DNA from: Marivita sp. XM-24bin2
GTDB lineage: Bacteria > Pseudomonadota > Alphaproteobacteria > Rhodobacterales > Rhodobacteraceae
Assembly (NCBI GenBank): GCA_003149565.1
Contig: QCWH01000031.1
Coordinates: 1 to 39,616, forward strand
DNA length: 39,616 bases
Direction: 5' to 3'
Both the position numbers and the translations under genes were made by a program. The notes beneath the pieces were generated by a model that made no database searches, had not been told where the DNA came from, and saw only the letters and a list, made by a program, of their open reading frames with translations. How positions within the stretch are numbered: position 1 is the first letter of the stretch; every line of letters starts with the position of its first letter. Shown here piece by piece: positions 1-8,155 of the stretch.

Positions 1-1353
1 GCTAGCCTTGGTGGTCGCGCGCACCGCGCCGAGATCGGTCGCACCGCCTGCGATGGCGTCCACGATAGTGCCTTTGCAAATGCCGTTGCAGCCGCAAATC
101 TCCGCATCACGCGGCAATGCTGCAACGGCTGAGAGAGGGTCCACAGCGGTCCCCCCTTGGTAGGCAGGGCCAAAGATCAGCGTTTCCCGCATTTCTTCGA
201 TGCTTTCGCCTGATTTGATCAGGTCAAAGAACCAGTTTCCATCTGCTGTATCGCCGTACATGACGCAACCGACGAGCCTGTCGCCTTCGATCACGAGGCG
301 CTTGTAGACACCCCGGCTTGGGTCGCGGAACACGATGTCTTCGCGGCCGTCGCCTTCGGCAAAATCGCCCGCGCTGAAAAGGTCACAACCCGTGACCTTG
401 AGCTTGGTCGAGAGCGATTTCTGCTTGAAGGCTGCTTGCTTGCCCAAAAGCGTCTGCGCCAGAACCTTTGCCTGATCGTATAGCGGCGCGACGAGGCCGA
501 AGAGCGCTCCATCATGTTCGACGCATTCCCCGACGGCATAGACGTTTTCATCCGAGGTGAGCATCTGATCGTCCACATGGATGCCGCGTCCGACAGCGAG
601 ACCTGCCTCTTTGGCCAAGGCAACGCAGGGTCGGATACCCACGGCCATGACCAGCAGATCGCAGGGCAGCTCCATGCCATCGTCGAGCAACAGCGCTTTG
701 ACCTTGCCGTTTTCGCCCAGGATTTCTTTCGAATTTGCCGTCAGGCGGATCGCGATGCCTTTGCTTTCGAGCGATTTCTTCAGCAGGTATCCCGCCGCTT
801 CGTCCAGTTGGCGTTCCATCAGGTGGCCCATAATATGAACCACCGTGACATCAACGCCGCGCGCGGCCATGCCTGCAGCTGCCTCCAAGCCCAACAAGCC
901 ACCACCGATGACAACACATTTGTTATCGGGACCGAGAGCCATCATTCGTTTGGTGTCTTCAAGATCGCGATAGGCAATCACACCGTTGAGATCATGGCCG
1001 GGTAGGGGGATCATGAAGGGATCGGACCCAGTGCCGAGGATAAGCTTGTCGTATGCGACAGGACCCTTTTCCCCCTCGACCACTTTCAAGTCGCGGTCGA
1101 TCTTCAGGACGCGTTCGCCAAAGCGGCACGTTACGTTGTGATCCGCATAAAAGGCGTCGTCATGGGTGATGATATCGTCATACGTCTTTTCGCCCGAAAG
1201 CACTGGAGACAGCATGATCCGATTGTAATTGCCGCGAGGCTCGGCGTTGAAAAGGGTGATGTCGTAGGCATCGGGGGCCGTTTCGACCAGATGTTCAATC
1301 ACCCGACCAGAGGCCATGCCCGCGCCAATGATTACTAATTTCTGTCTGCTCAT
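1..1353 (-). CDS. nirB: assimilatory NAD(P)H nitrite reductase large subunit (3' part outside window)
   Basis: This gene reduces nitrite to ammonium with NAD(P)H in the cytoplasm; 451 codons are visible and the reading frame is open to the window edge. The N-terminus has the FAD-binding fold (VIIGAGMASGRVIEHL, residues 8-23) and a second Rossmann glycine motif for NAD(P)H (VVIGGGLLGLEAA). Near the edge comes the BFD-like [2Fe-2S] segment with Cys420, Cys422 and Cys426 (ICGCNGICKG). The siroheme/[4Fe-4S] half expected of NirB should lie beyond position 1. The ATG at 1353 follows the stop of the transporter ATPase gene by 5 bases, so it is the fourth gene of the nrt operon. Co-transcription with a nitrate importer and the NasTS pair indicates an assimilatory role; in Paracoccus the homologue is called nasB. 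The family call is firm; the electron donor (NADH or NADPH) is not decided here. Confidence 0.93.
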   Translation of the reverse strand, partial: MSRQKLVIIGAGMASGRVIEHLVETAPDAYDITLFNAEPRGNYNRIMLSPVLSGEKTYDDIITHDDAFYADHNVTCRFGERVLKIDRDLKVVEGEKGPVAYDKLILGTGSDPFMIPLPGHDLNGVIAYRDLEDTKRMMALGPDNKCVVIGGGLLGLEAAAGMAARGVDVTVVHIMGHLMERQLDEAAGYLLKKSLESKGIAIRLTANSKEILGENGKVKALLLDDGMELPCDLLVMAVGIRPCVALAKEAGLAVGRGIHVDDQMLTSDENVYAVGECVEHDGALFGLVAPLYDQAKVLAQTLLGKQAAFKQKSLSTKLKVTGCDLFSAGDFAEGDGREDIVFRDPSRGVYKRLVIEGDRLVGCVMYGDTADGNWFFDLIKSGESIEEMRETLIFGPAYQGGTAVDPLSAVAALPRDAEICGCNGICKGTIVDAIAGGATDLGAVRATTKAS

Positions 1354-1358
1354 TTCTT

Positions 1359-3071
1359 TCACTCCGCTGCCATCGGCGCAGGGGCCGGGGCTTTGGGTTT
1401 GGGTGCTCCACCAGCGGTGGGCGACTTAGGGGCGTTGCCGTGTTCGTATTCCTCGAGGAAATCGAGCACTTCCTGCCGGTAGGCGTAGTAGTCGGCGTGT
1501 TCGAGAAGCGCCTTGCGCGTGCGGGGACGGGGGAGATCGACCTTTGTGATCTTGCCGATCGTCGCCTGCGGGCCGTTGGTCATCATCACGACGCGGTCGG
1601 CCAGCAGGATCGCCTCGTCCACGTCATGCGTGACGCATATCGCGGTGACCTTGGTGCGGGACCAGACCTCCATCAGCACTTCCTGCAATTCCCAGCGGGT
1701 GAGGCTGTCCAGCATGCCGAAAGGCTCGTCGAGAAGCAGCAGTTTGGGCGAGAGAGCGAAAGCGCGTGCGATGCCAACGCGCTGCTTCATGCCGTTGGAA
1801 AGGTCGTTGGCGGATTTGTCCATCGCATCAGACAGACCGACGCGTTCGAGGTAGTATTCGACCACGTCCTGCCGCTCGGCCTGGCTGGCATTCGGATAGA
1901 CCTTGCCGACGCCGATGGCGACGTTCTCTTTTGCGGTCAGCCATGGGAACAGGTTCGGCGACTGGAACACAACGGCGCGTTCTGGATCGGCCCCTTCAAC
2001 ATGGCGACCGTCCAGCTTGATTGCGCCTTTGCTGATCTCGTTCAGACCGGCGGCCATCGTGAGAACGGTGGACTTGCCGCAGCCCGAGTGGCCGATCAGC
2101 GAGATGAATTCGCCCTTGTCGATCTTCAGATCGAAATCCTCGACCACTGTCAGCGGACCTTTCGGCGTCGGATAGACCTTGTGCAACTGGCTGAAGTCGA
2201 GGAAGCGGTTTTCGATCAGCCCTTTCTGAGCGTCCGCAACGGCCGCGGGCACGCCGTGGATTGGCGTCACGTTCGGGAGCAGCTTGGTGCCTTCGACACG
2301 CGCCTCGATGCCGACATCCATGAGGTACTTGGTGACGTCCTTGCGCAAAGCCTTGAACGTCTCGTCGGTGTTCATGGCAATCCGGTCGCGGGGGCGCGGG
2401 ATGGTGACCTTGAATTCCGCGCCCAGCGTCCCGTCCGGGTTCAGCGCGATGATCCGGTCTGCAAGAATGATCGCCTCATCCACATCGTTGGTGATCAGGA
2501 CGCAGGTCTTCTTGTCAGATTCCCAGATATGCTCGATCTCATCGGCGAGGTTTGCGCGGGTCAGAGCATCGAGCGCAGACAGCGGTTCATCAAGAAGCAA
2601 GACCTCGGGGTTCATTGCCAGGGCTCGTGCCACGTTGACCCGCTGGCGCATCCCGCCGGACAGTTCTGCAGGACGACGCGAGGTGGCATGGCTGAGACCC
2701 ACCATTTTGACATAATGGTCAATCTTGTCCTGGCGTTCTGCGGCGGACAGTTTCGGGAAGATCGCGTCAACGGCGAGGCCAACGTTTCCGTTCACCGTCA
2801 ACCACGGCATAAGGGAGTAGCTTTGGAAGATCACGCCACGCTCGGGTCCCGGTTCGGTGACCGGTGCGCCTTTGAACGTGACGCTGCCGGTTGTCGGTGT
2901 GTCGAGACCCGCCATCAGGTTGATCAGCGTCGTCTTGCCGGTGCCCGAGAACCCCAAGAGAACAAGAAACTCACCCTCTTGGACATCAAGATCAATCCCT
3001 TTCAGGACATCCGTCTTGCCAGTGCCGACGCCATAGCTTTTCGAGACATTTTTGAAGGACAGAATGCTCAT
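1359..3071 (-). CDS. nrtCD: nitrate ABC transporter, fused dual ATP-binding protein (NrtC/NrtD type)
   Basis: The 570-residue protein carries two complete ABC ATPase domains in one chain and should energise nitrate import through the NrtB permease. Domain 1 has Walker A at 40-48 (GFSGTGKTT), signature LSGGM at 137-141 and Walker B ending in DEP at 161-163. Domain 2 has Walker A at 327-335 (GHSGCGKST), signature LSNGM at 424-428 and DEP at 448-450. The switch histidine is present in domain 2 (THDVDEA, His482), but the matching position in domain 1 is Asn195 (TNDVDEA), so the two ATP sites are not equivalent. The last about 25 residues are Ala/Pro rich. Cyanobacterial NrtC is instead an ATPase fused to a substrate-binding domain; here two ATPases are fused. 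The start is 6 bases after the nrtB stop. Taurine and other oxyanion importers share the fold, but the neighbours favour nitrate. Confidence 0.9.
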   Translation of the reverse strand: MSILSFKNVSKSYGVGTGKTDVLKGIDLDVQEGEFLVLLGFSGTGKTTLINLMAGLDTPTTGSVTFKGAPVTEPGPERGVIFQSYSLMPWLTVNGNVGLAVDAIFPKLSAAERQDKIDHYVKMVGLSHATSRRPAELSGGMRQRVNVARALAMNPEVLLLDEPLSALDALTRANLADEIEHIWESDKKTCVLITNDVDEAIILADRIIALNPDGTLGAEFKVTIPRPRDRIAMNTDETFKALRKDVTKYLMDVGIEARVEGTKLLPNVTPIHGVPAAVADAQKGLIENRFLDFSQLHKVYPTPKGPLTVVEDFDLKIDKGEFISLIGHSGCGKSTVLTMAAGLNEISKGAIKLDGRHVEGADPERAVVFQSPNLFPWLTAKENVAIGVGKVYPNASQAERQDVVEYYLERVGLSDAMDKSANDLSNGMKQRVGIARAFALSPKLLLLDEPFGMLDSLTRWELQEVLMEVWSRTKVTAICVTHDVDEAILLADRVVMMTNGPQATIGKITKVDLPRPRTRKALLEHADYYAYRQEVLDFLEEYEHGNAPKSPTAGGAPKPKAPAPAPMAAE

Positions 3072-3077
3072 CTTCGA

Positions 3078-4154
3078 TCACCGATTGTTCGAGAAAGTGA
3101 AGAGCGATTGCAGGGCGTACATCACGCGATCCAGCAAAAAGCCGATGATGCCGATGGTCAGAACCGCAACCATGATCCGGGCGAGGCTGGACGAGGAGCC
3201 GTTCTGGAATTCGTCCCAGACGAACTTGCCGAGGCCCGGGTTCTGCGCCAGCATTTCTGCCGCGATGAGCACCATCCAACCCACACCGAGCGACAACCGC
3301 AGACCGGTGAAGATGAGAGGCAACGCCGAAGGCAAGACCAGCTTGGTAATTTTGGTCCAGGTGTTCATCTTGAGCACTTTGGAGACGTTGATCAGATCTT
3401 TGTCGATCGACGCCACACCCAGCGCCGTGTTGATCAGAGTGGGCCAGAGCGAACAGAGCGTCACCGTCACGGCTGAGATGACAAAGCTCTTTGGCAGCAA
3501 TTCGTTGTCTGCCGCTGCAAGCGCGGAAACAACCATCGTCACGATGGGCAACCACGCCAGAGGAGAGACCGGTTTGAAGATCTGAATCAGCGGATTCAGC
3601 GCCGCATTGGCGGTGGGGGAAAGTCCCGCTGCAATGCCTAGCGGGACGGCAACCACTGTGGCGATAAGGAAGCCGAAGAACACGGTCTGGATAGAGGTCC
3701 AGATCTGCTGATAATAGGTCGGAGCACCTGTATAGGCGCGTTCGCGTGGTTCTTGCCCGTTGGCGATCCGGCGTTCGTTCAACTCCGCGACCTTGGCGTC
3801 GAATTCGGCCTTCTTGGTCGCTTTGTCCAGCGCGTCTTCGTGAAGATTGACCGCCTCGGACCAGACTTGAGCAGGGCCGGGGACCGCGCCAAGTGACGTT
3901 TGAACTTTGGGGGCCAGCGTGGCCCAAAGCATCAGGAAGGCACAGATTGCGAGGATGGGGACAACGAGCAGGCGCCAGATCTCTTTGAACTGGACGGCTG
4001 GATTGTCGCCTGCAGCGGCCTTGAGTACGGGCGTCAGCCAACTTAGACCCAGTACCTGGAACCATTTGTCGGCAGCGTTGATGCGGGTGAACAGACGGGC
4101 GCGCCGGGCTTCACGGTCGGCGGTGTCTGAGAAATTCGGATCGACGGTTGTCAT
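3078..4154 (-). CDS. nrtB: nitrate ABC transporter permease
   Basis: The 358-residue inner-membrane permease forms the channel of the nitrate importer. A cytoplasmic N-terminus of about 60 residues is followed by a first membrane segment (about 61-80), then a charged, probably helical loop of about 60 residues (NLHEDALDKATKKAEFDAKV and on). Five further hydrophobic segments make up the BPD_transp_1 core. The ATPase-docking loop is visible as EMLAQNPGLGKFV. Residues 1-60 plus the long first periplasmic loop make it longer than a minimal NrtB/SsuC permease. The ATG at 4154 has AAAGGA upstream. It lies 99 bases after nrtA, with a small GC hairpin between them, and 6 bases before the ATPase gene. 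The transporter class is secure; nitrate specificity is inferred from nrtA, nasTS and nirB beside it. Confidence 0.92.
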   Translation of the reverse strand: MTTVDPNFSDTADREARRARLFTRINAADKWFQVLGLSWLTPVLKAAAGDNPAVQFKEIWRLLVVPILAICAFLMLWATLAPKVQTSLGAVPGPAQVWSEAVNLHEDALDKATKKAEFDAKVAELNERRIANGQEPRERAYTGAPTYYQQIWTSIQTVFFGFLIATVVAVPLGIAAGLSPTANAALNPLIQIFKPVSPLAWLPIVTMVVSALAAADNELLPKSFVISAVTVTLCSLWPTLINTALGVASIDKDLINVSKVLKMNTWTKITKLVLPSALPLIFTGLRLSLGVGWMVLIAAEMLAQNPGLGKFVWDEFQNGSSSSLARIMVAVLTIGIIGFLLDRVMYALQSLFTFSNNR

Positions 4155-4194
4155 CGGATCGGGTCCTTTGTCGGAGGGGCTGTGCGTGCTCCTC

Positions 4195-4208
4195 GCCCCA
4201 ATCGGGGC
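4195..4208 (-). promoter_or_regulatory. intercistronic GC hairpin between nrtA and nrtB
   Basis: GCCCC-GATT-GGGGC forms a perfect 5-bp stem with a 4-base loop in the 99-base gap between nrtA and nrtB. No T-run follows, so it is not a classic terminator. Such hairpins after a binding-protein gene often stabilise the upstream message or reduce expression of the permease; that role is inference here. Confidence 0.4.
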
Positions 4209-4253
4209 TCCTTGGTTGGACAGCCGTCAGGCCGGAGGAGCGCGTGTTGTGCG

Positions 4254-5621
4254 TTAGCCTTGGATTTCGTTTCCAACGACGACCTGCTCGCCTTTCAGAC
4301 CAATCGGCAGGCTTTCGAGGTATGCGTTCGGGAAACGGCCGTCGTAAGGGATACCGTCGATGATGTCCTCAGCCGGGGTAGCGGCTTTGTAACCATCGCT
4401 GTCCCAGGGGAAATCAGCGGCGTCGGCAAGACCTTCATCCACCAAAGCGCGGGCGGCTTCGAGATAGATTTCCGGCTTGTAGACTGACTTCGCGACCTCA
4501 TCGTACCAGCTGTCCGGCTTCGGCTCGGCAATCTGGCCCCAGCGGCGCATTTGGGTCAGATACCAGACCGCATCCGAATAGTAGGGGTATGTCGCGTTGT
4601 GGCGGAAGAAGACGTTAAAGTCGGGAATGTCGCGTTTGTCGCCTTTTTCGAATTCGAAGAACCCGGTCATCGAGTTGGCGATCACGTCATAGTCTGCGCC
4701 GACATATTCTGGACGGCTCAGGGTCTCGACCGCTTCAGGGCGGTTGGCATTGTCATTTTCATCCAGCCACATTGCCGCGCGTATAAGTGCTTTGACGACG
4801 GCTTGGGTCGTGTTCGGATTCTCCTCGGCAAATTCAGCCGTGATGCCGAACACCTTTTCCGGGTTGTTCTTCCAGAGCTGATAATCGGTGATCACTGGCA
4901 CGCCGATTCCCTTGAAGACGGCCTGTTGGTTCCAGGGTTCGCCTACGCAATAGCCGTGGATTGTTCCCGCTTCGAGCGTTGCCGGCATTTGTGGTGGTGG
5001 AGTGACGGACAGAAAGACATCGGCGCCGATCTGGCCCGAAATGTTTTCGGGGCTGTAGTACCCCGGCTCCAGGCCACCTGCGGCCAGCCAGTAGCGGAGT
5101 TCGTAATTGTGTGTGGAAACCGGGAAGACCATCCCCATGTTGAAGGGCTCGCCGCGGGCCTGAAAGTCTTCAACCACGGGCTTGAGGGCCGACGCGCTGA
5201 TCGGATGCTGTGGGCGTCCGTCTTCTAACGACGGAATGTGTGGGCGCATCTGCTCCCAGACTTCGTTTGACACGGTGATGCCATTGCCGTTCAGATCCAT
5301 CGAGAACGGCGTGACGATGTGCGCCTCGGTGCCGTAACCAATTGTTGCCGCCAACGGCTGACCAGCCAGCATATGCGCGCCATCTAGCTGCCCGCCGATG
5401 ACACCGTCCAGAAGCACTTTCCAGTTTGCCTGCGCTTCGAGCGTGACGAAGAGGCCTTCGTCCAGGAAATAGCCTTGCTCGTAGGCCACCGCCAAGGGGG
5501 CCATGTCGGTCAGCTTGATAAAGCCAAATGTCAGTTCGTCTTTTTCCAGTTCAAGCATTTCGGCAAAAGCCGGGCTGACCAGGGCGGTCGACGCGGCGAG
5601 GCTCAGGAGGAGGTTTTTCAT
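4254..5621 (-). CDS. nrtA: nitrate ABC transporter periplasmic substrate-binding protein
   Basis: The 455-residue protein begins with a clear Sec signal peptide ([20 protein letters not shown], cleavage after residue 20) and then the NrtA/SsuA-like binding fold ([40 protein letters not shown]). It should capture nitrate, and perhaps nitrite, in the periplasm for NrtB. The frame is open 60 codons further upstream, but the ATG at 5621 is chosen because the signal peptide starts there, AAAGGA precedes it, and the upstream stretch contains the leader terminator. It is the first gene after the NasT-type leader and should be the most strongly expressed. It resembles nasS next door, which lacks a signal peptide; the pair shows the familiar split of one fold into transporter and sensor versions. 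Confidence 0.94.
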   Translation of the reverse strand: MKNLLLSLAASTALVSPAFAEMLELEKDELTFGFIKLTDMAPLAVAYEQGYFLDEGLFVTLEAQANWKVLLDGVIGGQLDGAHMLAGQPLAATIGYGTEAHIVTPFSMDLNGNGITVSNEVWEQMRPHIPSLEDGRPQHPISASALKPVVEDFQARGEPFNMGMVFPVSTHNYELRYWLAAGGLEPGYYSPENISGQIGADVFLSVTPPPQMPATLEAGTIHGYCVGEPWNQQAVFKGIGVPVITDYQLWKNNPEKVFGITAEFAEENPNTTQAVVKALIRAAMWLDENDNANRPEAVETLSRPEYVGADYDVIANSMTGFFEFEKGDKRDIPDFNVFFRHNATYPYYSDAVWYLTQMRRWGQIAEPKPDSWYDEVAKSVYKPEIYLEAARALVDEGLADAADFPWDSDGYKAATPAEDIIDGIPYDGRFPNAYLESLPIGLKGEQVVVGNEIQG

Positions 5622-5670
5622 TGCTTTTCCTTTCGGTGCGCCTGCGAGGGAGGACCGCAGGGCAAAACGC

Positions 5671-5721
5671 AAAAAAGGCCGTTCACTGCCCGTCGGATTA
5701 ACCGACGGAGAGCGAGCGACC
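5671..5721 (-). terminator. intrinsic terminator in the nrtA leader (attenuator)
   Basis: On the minus strand the 5' arm GGTCGCTCGCT (5721-5711) pairs with AGTGAACGGCC (5687-5677), with one C/A mismatch and G-U pairs. Inside it a perfect 7-bp stem CCGTCGG/CCGACGG (5708-5702 / 5696-5690) closes a TTAAT loop. Six T residues (5676-5671) follow directly. It sits 50 bases before the nrtA ATG, so unrelieved it should stop transcription before the operon. Its 5' arm is shared with the ANTAR-type hairpin at 5714-5727, making the two structures mutually exclusive. Confidence 0.85.
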
Positions 5722-5748
5722 TTGCTCAAAATTTCCCTGTCATTGGGA
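5714..5748 (-). promoter_or_regulatory. candidate NasT (ANTAR) antiterminator RNA: two stem-loops
   Basis: ANTAR proteins bind tandem hairpins whose hexaloops have A at position 1 and G at position 4. The second hairpin fits exactly: GAGC (5727-5724), loop AAGGTC (5723-5718), GCTC (5717-5714). Upstream, TCCC (5748-5745) pairs with GGGA (5737-5734) around AATGACA, which also has A1 and G4 but counts 7 bases unless a C/A pair closes it. The 3' arm of hairpin 2 is part of the terminator's 5' arm, the arrangement expected for antitermination. The nasT gene ends about 1.3 kb upstream. Direct binding is inferred. Confidence 0.78.
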
Positions 5749-5879
5749 GGAATTCGTTTCGGTCCGCCCCGTTGCAGACCGATGAGATGATCATGCCGCA
5801 ATGCAGCGAACGGGCAAAGAATTTTTGTGAAAACCTGAATGTGGTCAGTCTAGCGTGACAAATTTTGCCTAAAAAAAGG

Positions 5880-7043
5880 TCAGTCTTTCAGGGAAGGATC
5901 AAAAATACGTCCGTCGAAAAACGTGTCCCGCAAAAGTGTGAGGCGACCGCGTGCCGACGCAACCGGGGTTTCCAATCGAATCGATCCCTCGACCTTTTCC
6001 GATGCGCCCGGGAAATCGCTGCCTGTCGGTGTGATGTGTCTGCGATGCAGATCGGCGCGAAAGACATGCGCCACGGAGCTGTGATCTACATCATGGGATT
6101 TCCCCAATCTGTGCGCGATCCATTTCGCCTGACTGCGCCAAGGGAACGTCGCGGCTCCGGCGTGAAATTCTACAAAATGGTCAACGTGGCGCTGATCTCC
6201 GCGGGCTGAGACAGTCATATTGCCGGATAGAGACCGGTCAATGAGCTCGGGCGATACATCGAGATAGTCTTGCCGTGAGAGAAGTTCCGCCGCGGTGGTG
6301 CGGCTTTCGTCGCGGCTCAGCCATCGGCCTGCATGCCAGACTGCGCGCATGAGACGTCCCAAGAGGTTTGGTTCCGTTTCCGCCCATTCCGTCCGCACAG
6401 CCAGAACCTTTTCCGGGGCAAATTGCCAAATCGCCTTGCCCGGCAACAGCAAGGCGCCTGCACCCTGATCCACCGCGACCGAGCCCCACGGTTCACCAAC
6501 GCAAAAGGCATCGACGTCACCGGCAGCCAGCGCGTCAGCCATCAACGGGGGCGGCACTGTCTTAATTTCGATCCCATCTGCGCCGAGTGCCGTATGAGCG
6601 CACCAATAGCGCAGCAGTTCCACATGCATCGAGAACGGAAACGGCACGCCGAATGTCACAGGCTTCGACCGGACTTTCGCCAGAGCATCGGCCGCGGCGA
6701 CGGCGTCTGCGAAGTCAAAGCCAAACCCGACATCCCGCAGCGCCTCTTCTATGTCGCGCGAGACACCAATGACGTTGCCGTTTACCGACAGGACCGAAAC
6801 CGCAGAGAGCGGGGTCGTGACACCCCCCAATCCCATCGCCATGGCGACCGGTATGGGAGACAGCATATGTGCCGCATCCACCCGGCCAAAAGCGAGCATA
6901 TCGCGTACCGAGGACCAGGATGGTGCTGCGATGAGATCGAGCGAAATCCCTTCGGTTTCGGCAAAGCCCATCTCATGTGCAACAATCAGCGGCGCTGCAT
7001 CGACGAGCGGGACATAGGCTATGGGGAGGGTGACCGTCTTCAT
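5880..7043 (-). CDS. nasS: nitrate/nitrite sensor NasS (NrtA-like, no signal peptide)
   Basis: The 387-residue protein has the NrtA-type binding fold (VTLPIAYVPLVDAAPLIVAHE, VRDMLAFGRVDAAHMLSPIP, VGEPWGSVAV) but begins directly at the first beta strand with no signal peptide, so it should be cytoplasmic. In characterised NasST systems NasS holds NasT in an inactive complex and releases it when nitrate or nitrite binds. The start codon overlaps the nasT stop by 4 bases (ATGA), giving fixed coupling of sensor and regulator. The gene ends 258 bases before nrtA, just upstream of the leader. It is shorter than nrtA (387 against about 435 mature residues). Confusion with a taurine- or sulfonate-binding protein is unlikely given nasT. 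Confidence 0.93.
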   Translation of the reverse strand: MKTVTLPIAYVPLVDAAPLIVAHEMGFAETEGISLDLIAAPSWSSVRDMLAFGRVDAAHMLSPIPVAMAMGLGGVTTPLSAVSVLSVNGNVIGVSRDIEEALRDVGFGFDFADAVAAADALAKVRSKPVTFGVPFPFSMHVELLRYWCAHTALGADGIEIKTVPPPLMADALAAGDVDAFCVGEPWGSVAVDQGAGALLLPGKAIWQFAPEKVLAVRTEWAETEPNLLGRLMRAVWHAGRWLSRDESRTTAAELLSRQDYLDVSPELIDRSLSGNMTVSARGDQRHVDHFVEFHAGAATFPWRSQAKWIAHRLGKSHDVDHSSVAHVFRADLHRRHITPTGSDFPGASEKVEGSIRLETPVASARGRLTLLRDTFFDGRIFDPSLKD

Positions 7044-7624
7044 CCCAGAAGTCCCGACGCCGTGACAAGCGCTTCGGCCACATCTGCCACCCGTCGTCCC
7101 TGATCCATCGCGGTCTTGCGCAGCAGGGCATAGGCCGCGTCTTCGTCAATGCCCTTGGCTTTCATGACGAGACCCTTGGCACGATCGATCACTTTGCGCT
7201 CTTCCAGCGCCCGCCGGGTCTCGGCCAATTCGTTGCGCATCTGGCGCACCATTCTAAAGCGCGCGATGGCCGTATCCATGACAGGTTTGATGCGTTCTGC
7301 CGACAAACCGTCAACCACATAGGCAGAGACCCCAGCTTCAATGGCAGTTTGGGCCAAACCACCGGCAGCGCCGGAAACGAACATGGCCACCGGACGCTCC
7401 AAAGGACCGGATGCCAAGGTCAGTTCCTCAAGCATGTCGCGTGTCGGGTGGTCTATATCGATCAGGACAATGTCAGGAGCATGCTCTGCGATCTTGCGGG
7501 CCAGACCGCTGGTGTTGCCGATCACATGCACATTGCAATCCGCTCCGTCTTTCAACGCGTCAACAATCGCGATGGCCCGATCGCGATCCTCTTCCACAAC
7601 GACAACAGTGAGTTGGTTAGCCAT
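7040..7624 (-). CDS. nasT: NasT, ANTAR-domain transcription antiterminator
   Basis: The 194-residue protein has an N-terminal receiver-like domain (MANQLTVVVVEEDRDRAIAI; DIVLIDIDHPTRD) and a C-terminal ANTAR RNA-binding domain of about 60 residues (ERKVIDRAKGLVMKAKGIDE followed by AYALLRKTAMDQGRRVADVAEAL). In the family it binds paired hexaloop hairpins in nas leaders and prevents termination, with NasS as nitrate-responsive partner rather than phosphorylation. The frame is open 27 codons further upstream; the ATG at 7624 is chosen because the receiver beta strand starts there. Its likely target is the nrtA leader at 5671-5748. Transcription probably starts within 7625-7760; I found no convincing promoter. 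Confidence 0.94.
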   Translation of the reverse strand: MANQLTVVVVEEDRDRAIAIVDALKDGADCNVHVIGNTSGLARKIAEHAPDIVLIDIDHPTRDMLEELTLASGPLERPVAMFVSGAAGGLAQTAIEAGVSAYVVDGLSAERIKPVMDTAIARFRMVRQMRNELAETRRALEERKVIDRAKGLVMKAKGIDEDAAYALLRKTAMDQGRRVADVAEALVTASGLLG

Positions 7625-8155
7625 GGGTTCCGTTTGTATCGCAGGTAAACGGATCACAACCTGTAAGATGGTCTGACCGCTGCAATGCCGCGTTTGGCAG
7701 GCCAAGGCTGGGGTGCTGTGCTCAAATCTTAGGCATCAAGTCAGGGAGGCTGTGATTTTTGCTCCGCGTCCAGTCACGGGGGCGTATGCCTGTGGTGCCC
7801 AAGACACTGGAGGGCTTTCGCAGGTGAGCCTTTCTCCGAGCGCGATTTTGCGCCAACTCCCAAGACCCACAGCCAGGCCAATGTCGGCGTCTGCGTTGCG
7901 CGGGGCCAGGCGCTGGGCGGTCAGGTCCGTTCCGGCCAAGAGAAATGAAGAGGTACTGCGGTTGTATCACCCCCGCGCGCGTCGGCATGTTGACAGCATG
8001 CGTCCGGCATGACGCGCGGCGTGCGGTTTGGTTTGGGGGGTGGTGCGTGCGAGCATGCACCCTACAGCACGGCCCTCTGCAATTGACCCGACCCAAGACC
8101 TCTGCCACACAAGAGACTGCGTGACAGCCAAGGGGCCCGACTGCGGGCGCGGGAT
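7625..8155. other. 531-base intergenic region without a recognisable gene
   Basis: The region separates divergently read nasT and trkA and must hold both promoters. Open frames on either strand (for example 7713-8012 plus and 7722-8108 minus) give Arg/Pro-rich translations matching no family I know, so I leave them out. Visible structure: GCATG-N7-CATGC near 7984-8000, and inverted GCGCGCGTC (7976-7984) / GACGCGCGG (8011-8019) around it. No clear sigma-70 or sigma-54 element was found. It is long for this otherwise compact window. Confidence 0.6.

Noticed and set aside
1440-3476. Long plus-strand open frame (678 codons) opposite the nrt ATPase and permease genes
   Set aside because: It is antisense to two genes with clear motifs, its translation is rich in His, Arg and Asp without any family pattern, and long antisense frames are common in GC-rich DNA.
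5750-5880. Possible sigma-54 or NtrC sites in the nrtA leader (for example TGCATTGCGGCA)
   Set aside because: No GG-N10-GC with acceptable flanks was found and the partial dyad does not fit an NtrC box; I do not claim nitrogen control at the promoter level.
7674-7715. GG-N10-GC spacing upstream of nasT (within TTGGCCTGCCAAACGC)
   Set aside because: Only the two dinucleotides and TGGC match a sigma-54 promoter; the TTGCW half is missing, so it was not listed as a feature.
7713-8108. Open frames on both strands in the nasT-trkA gap
   Set aside because: Translations are low-complexity Arg/Pro/Ser mixtures, start codons lack ribosome binding sites, and neither strand resembles NtrX, NtrY or another expected neighbour.
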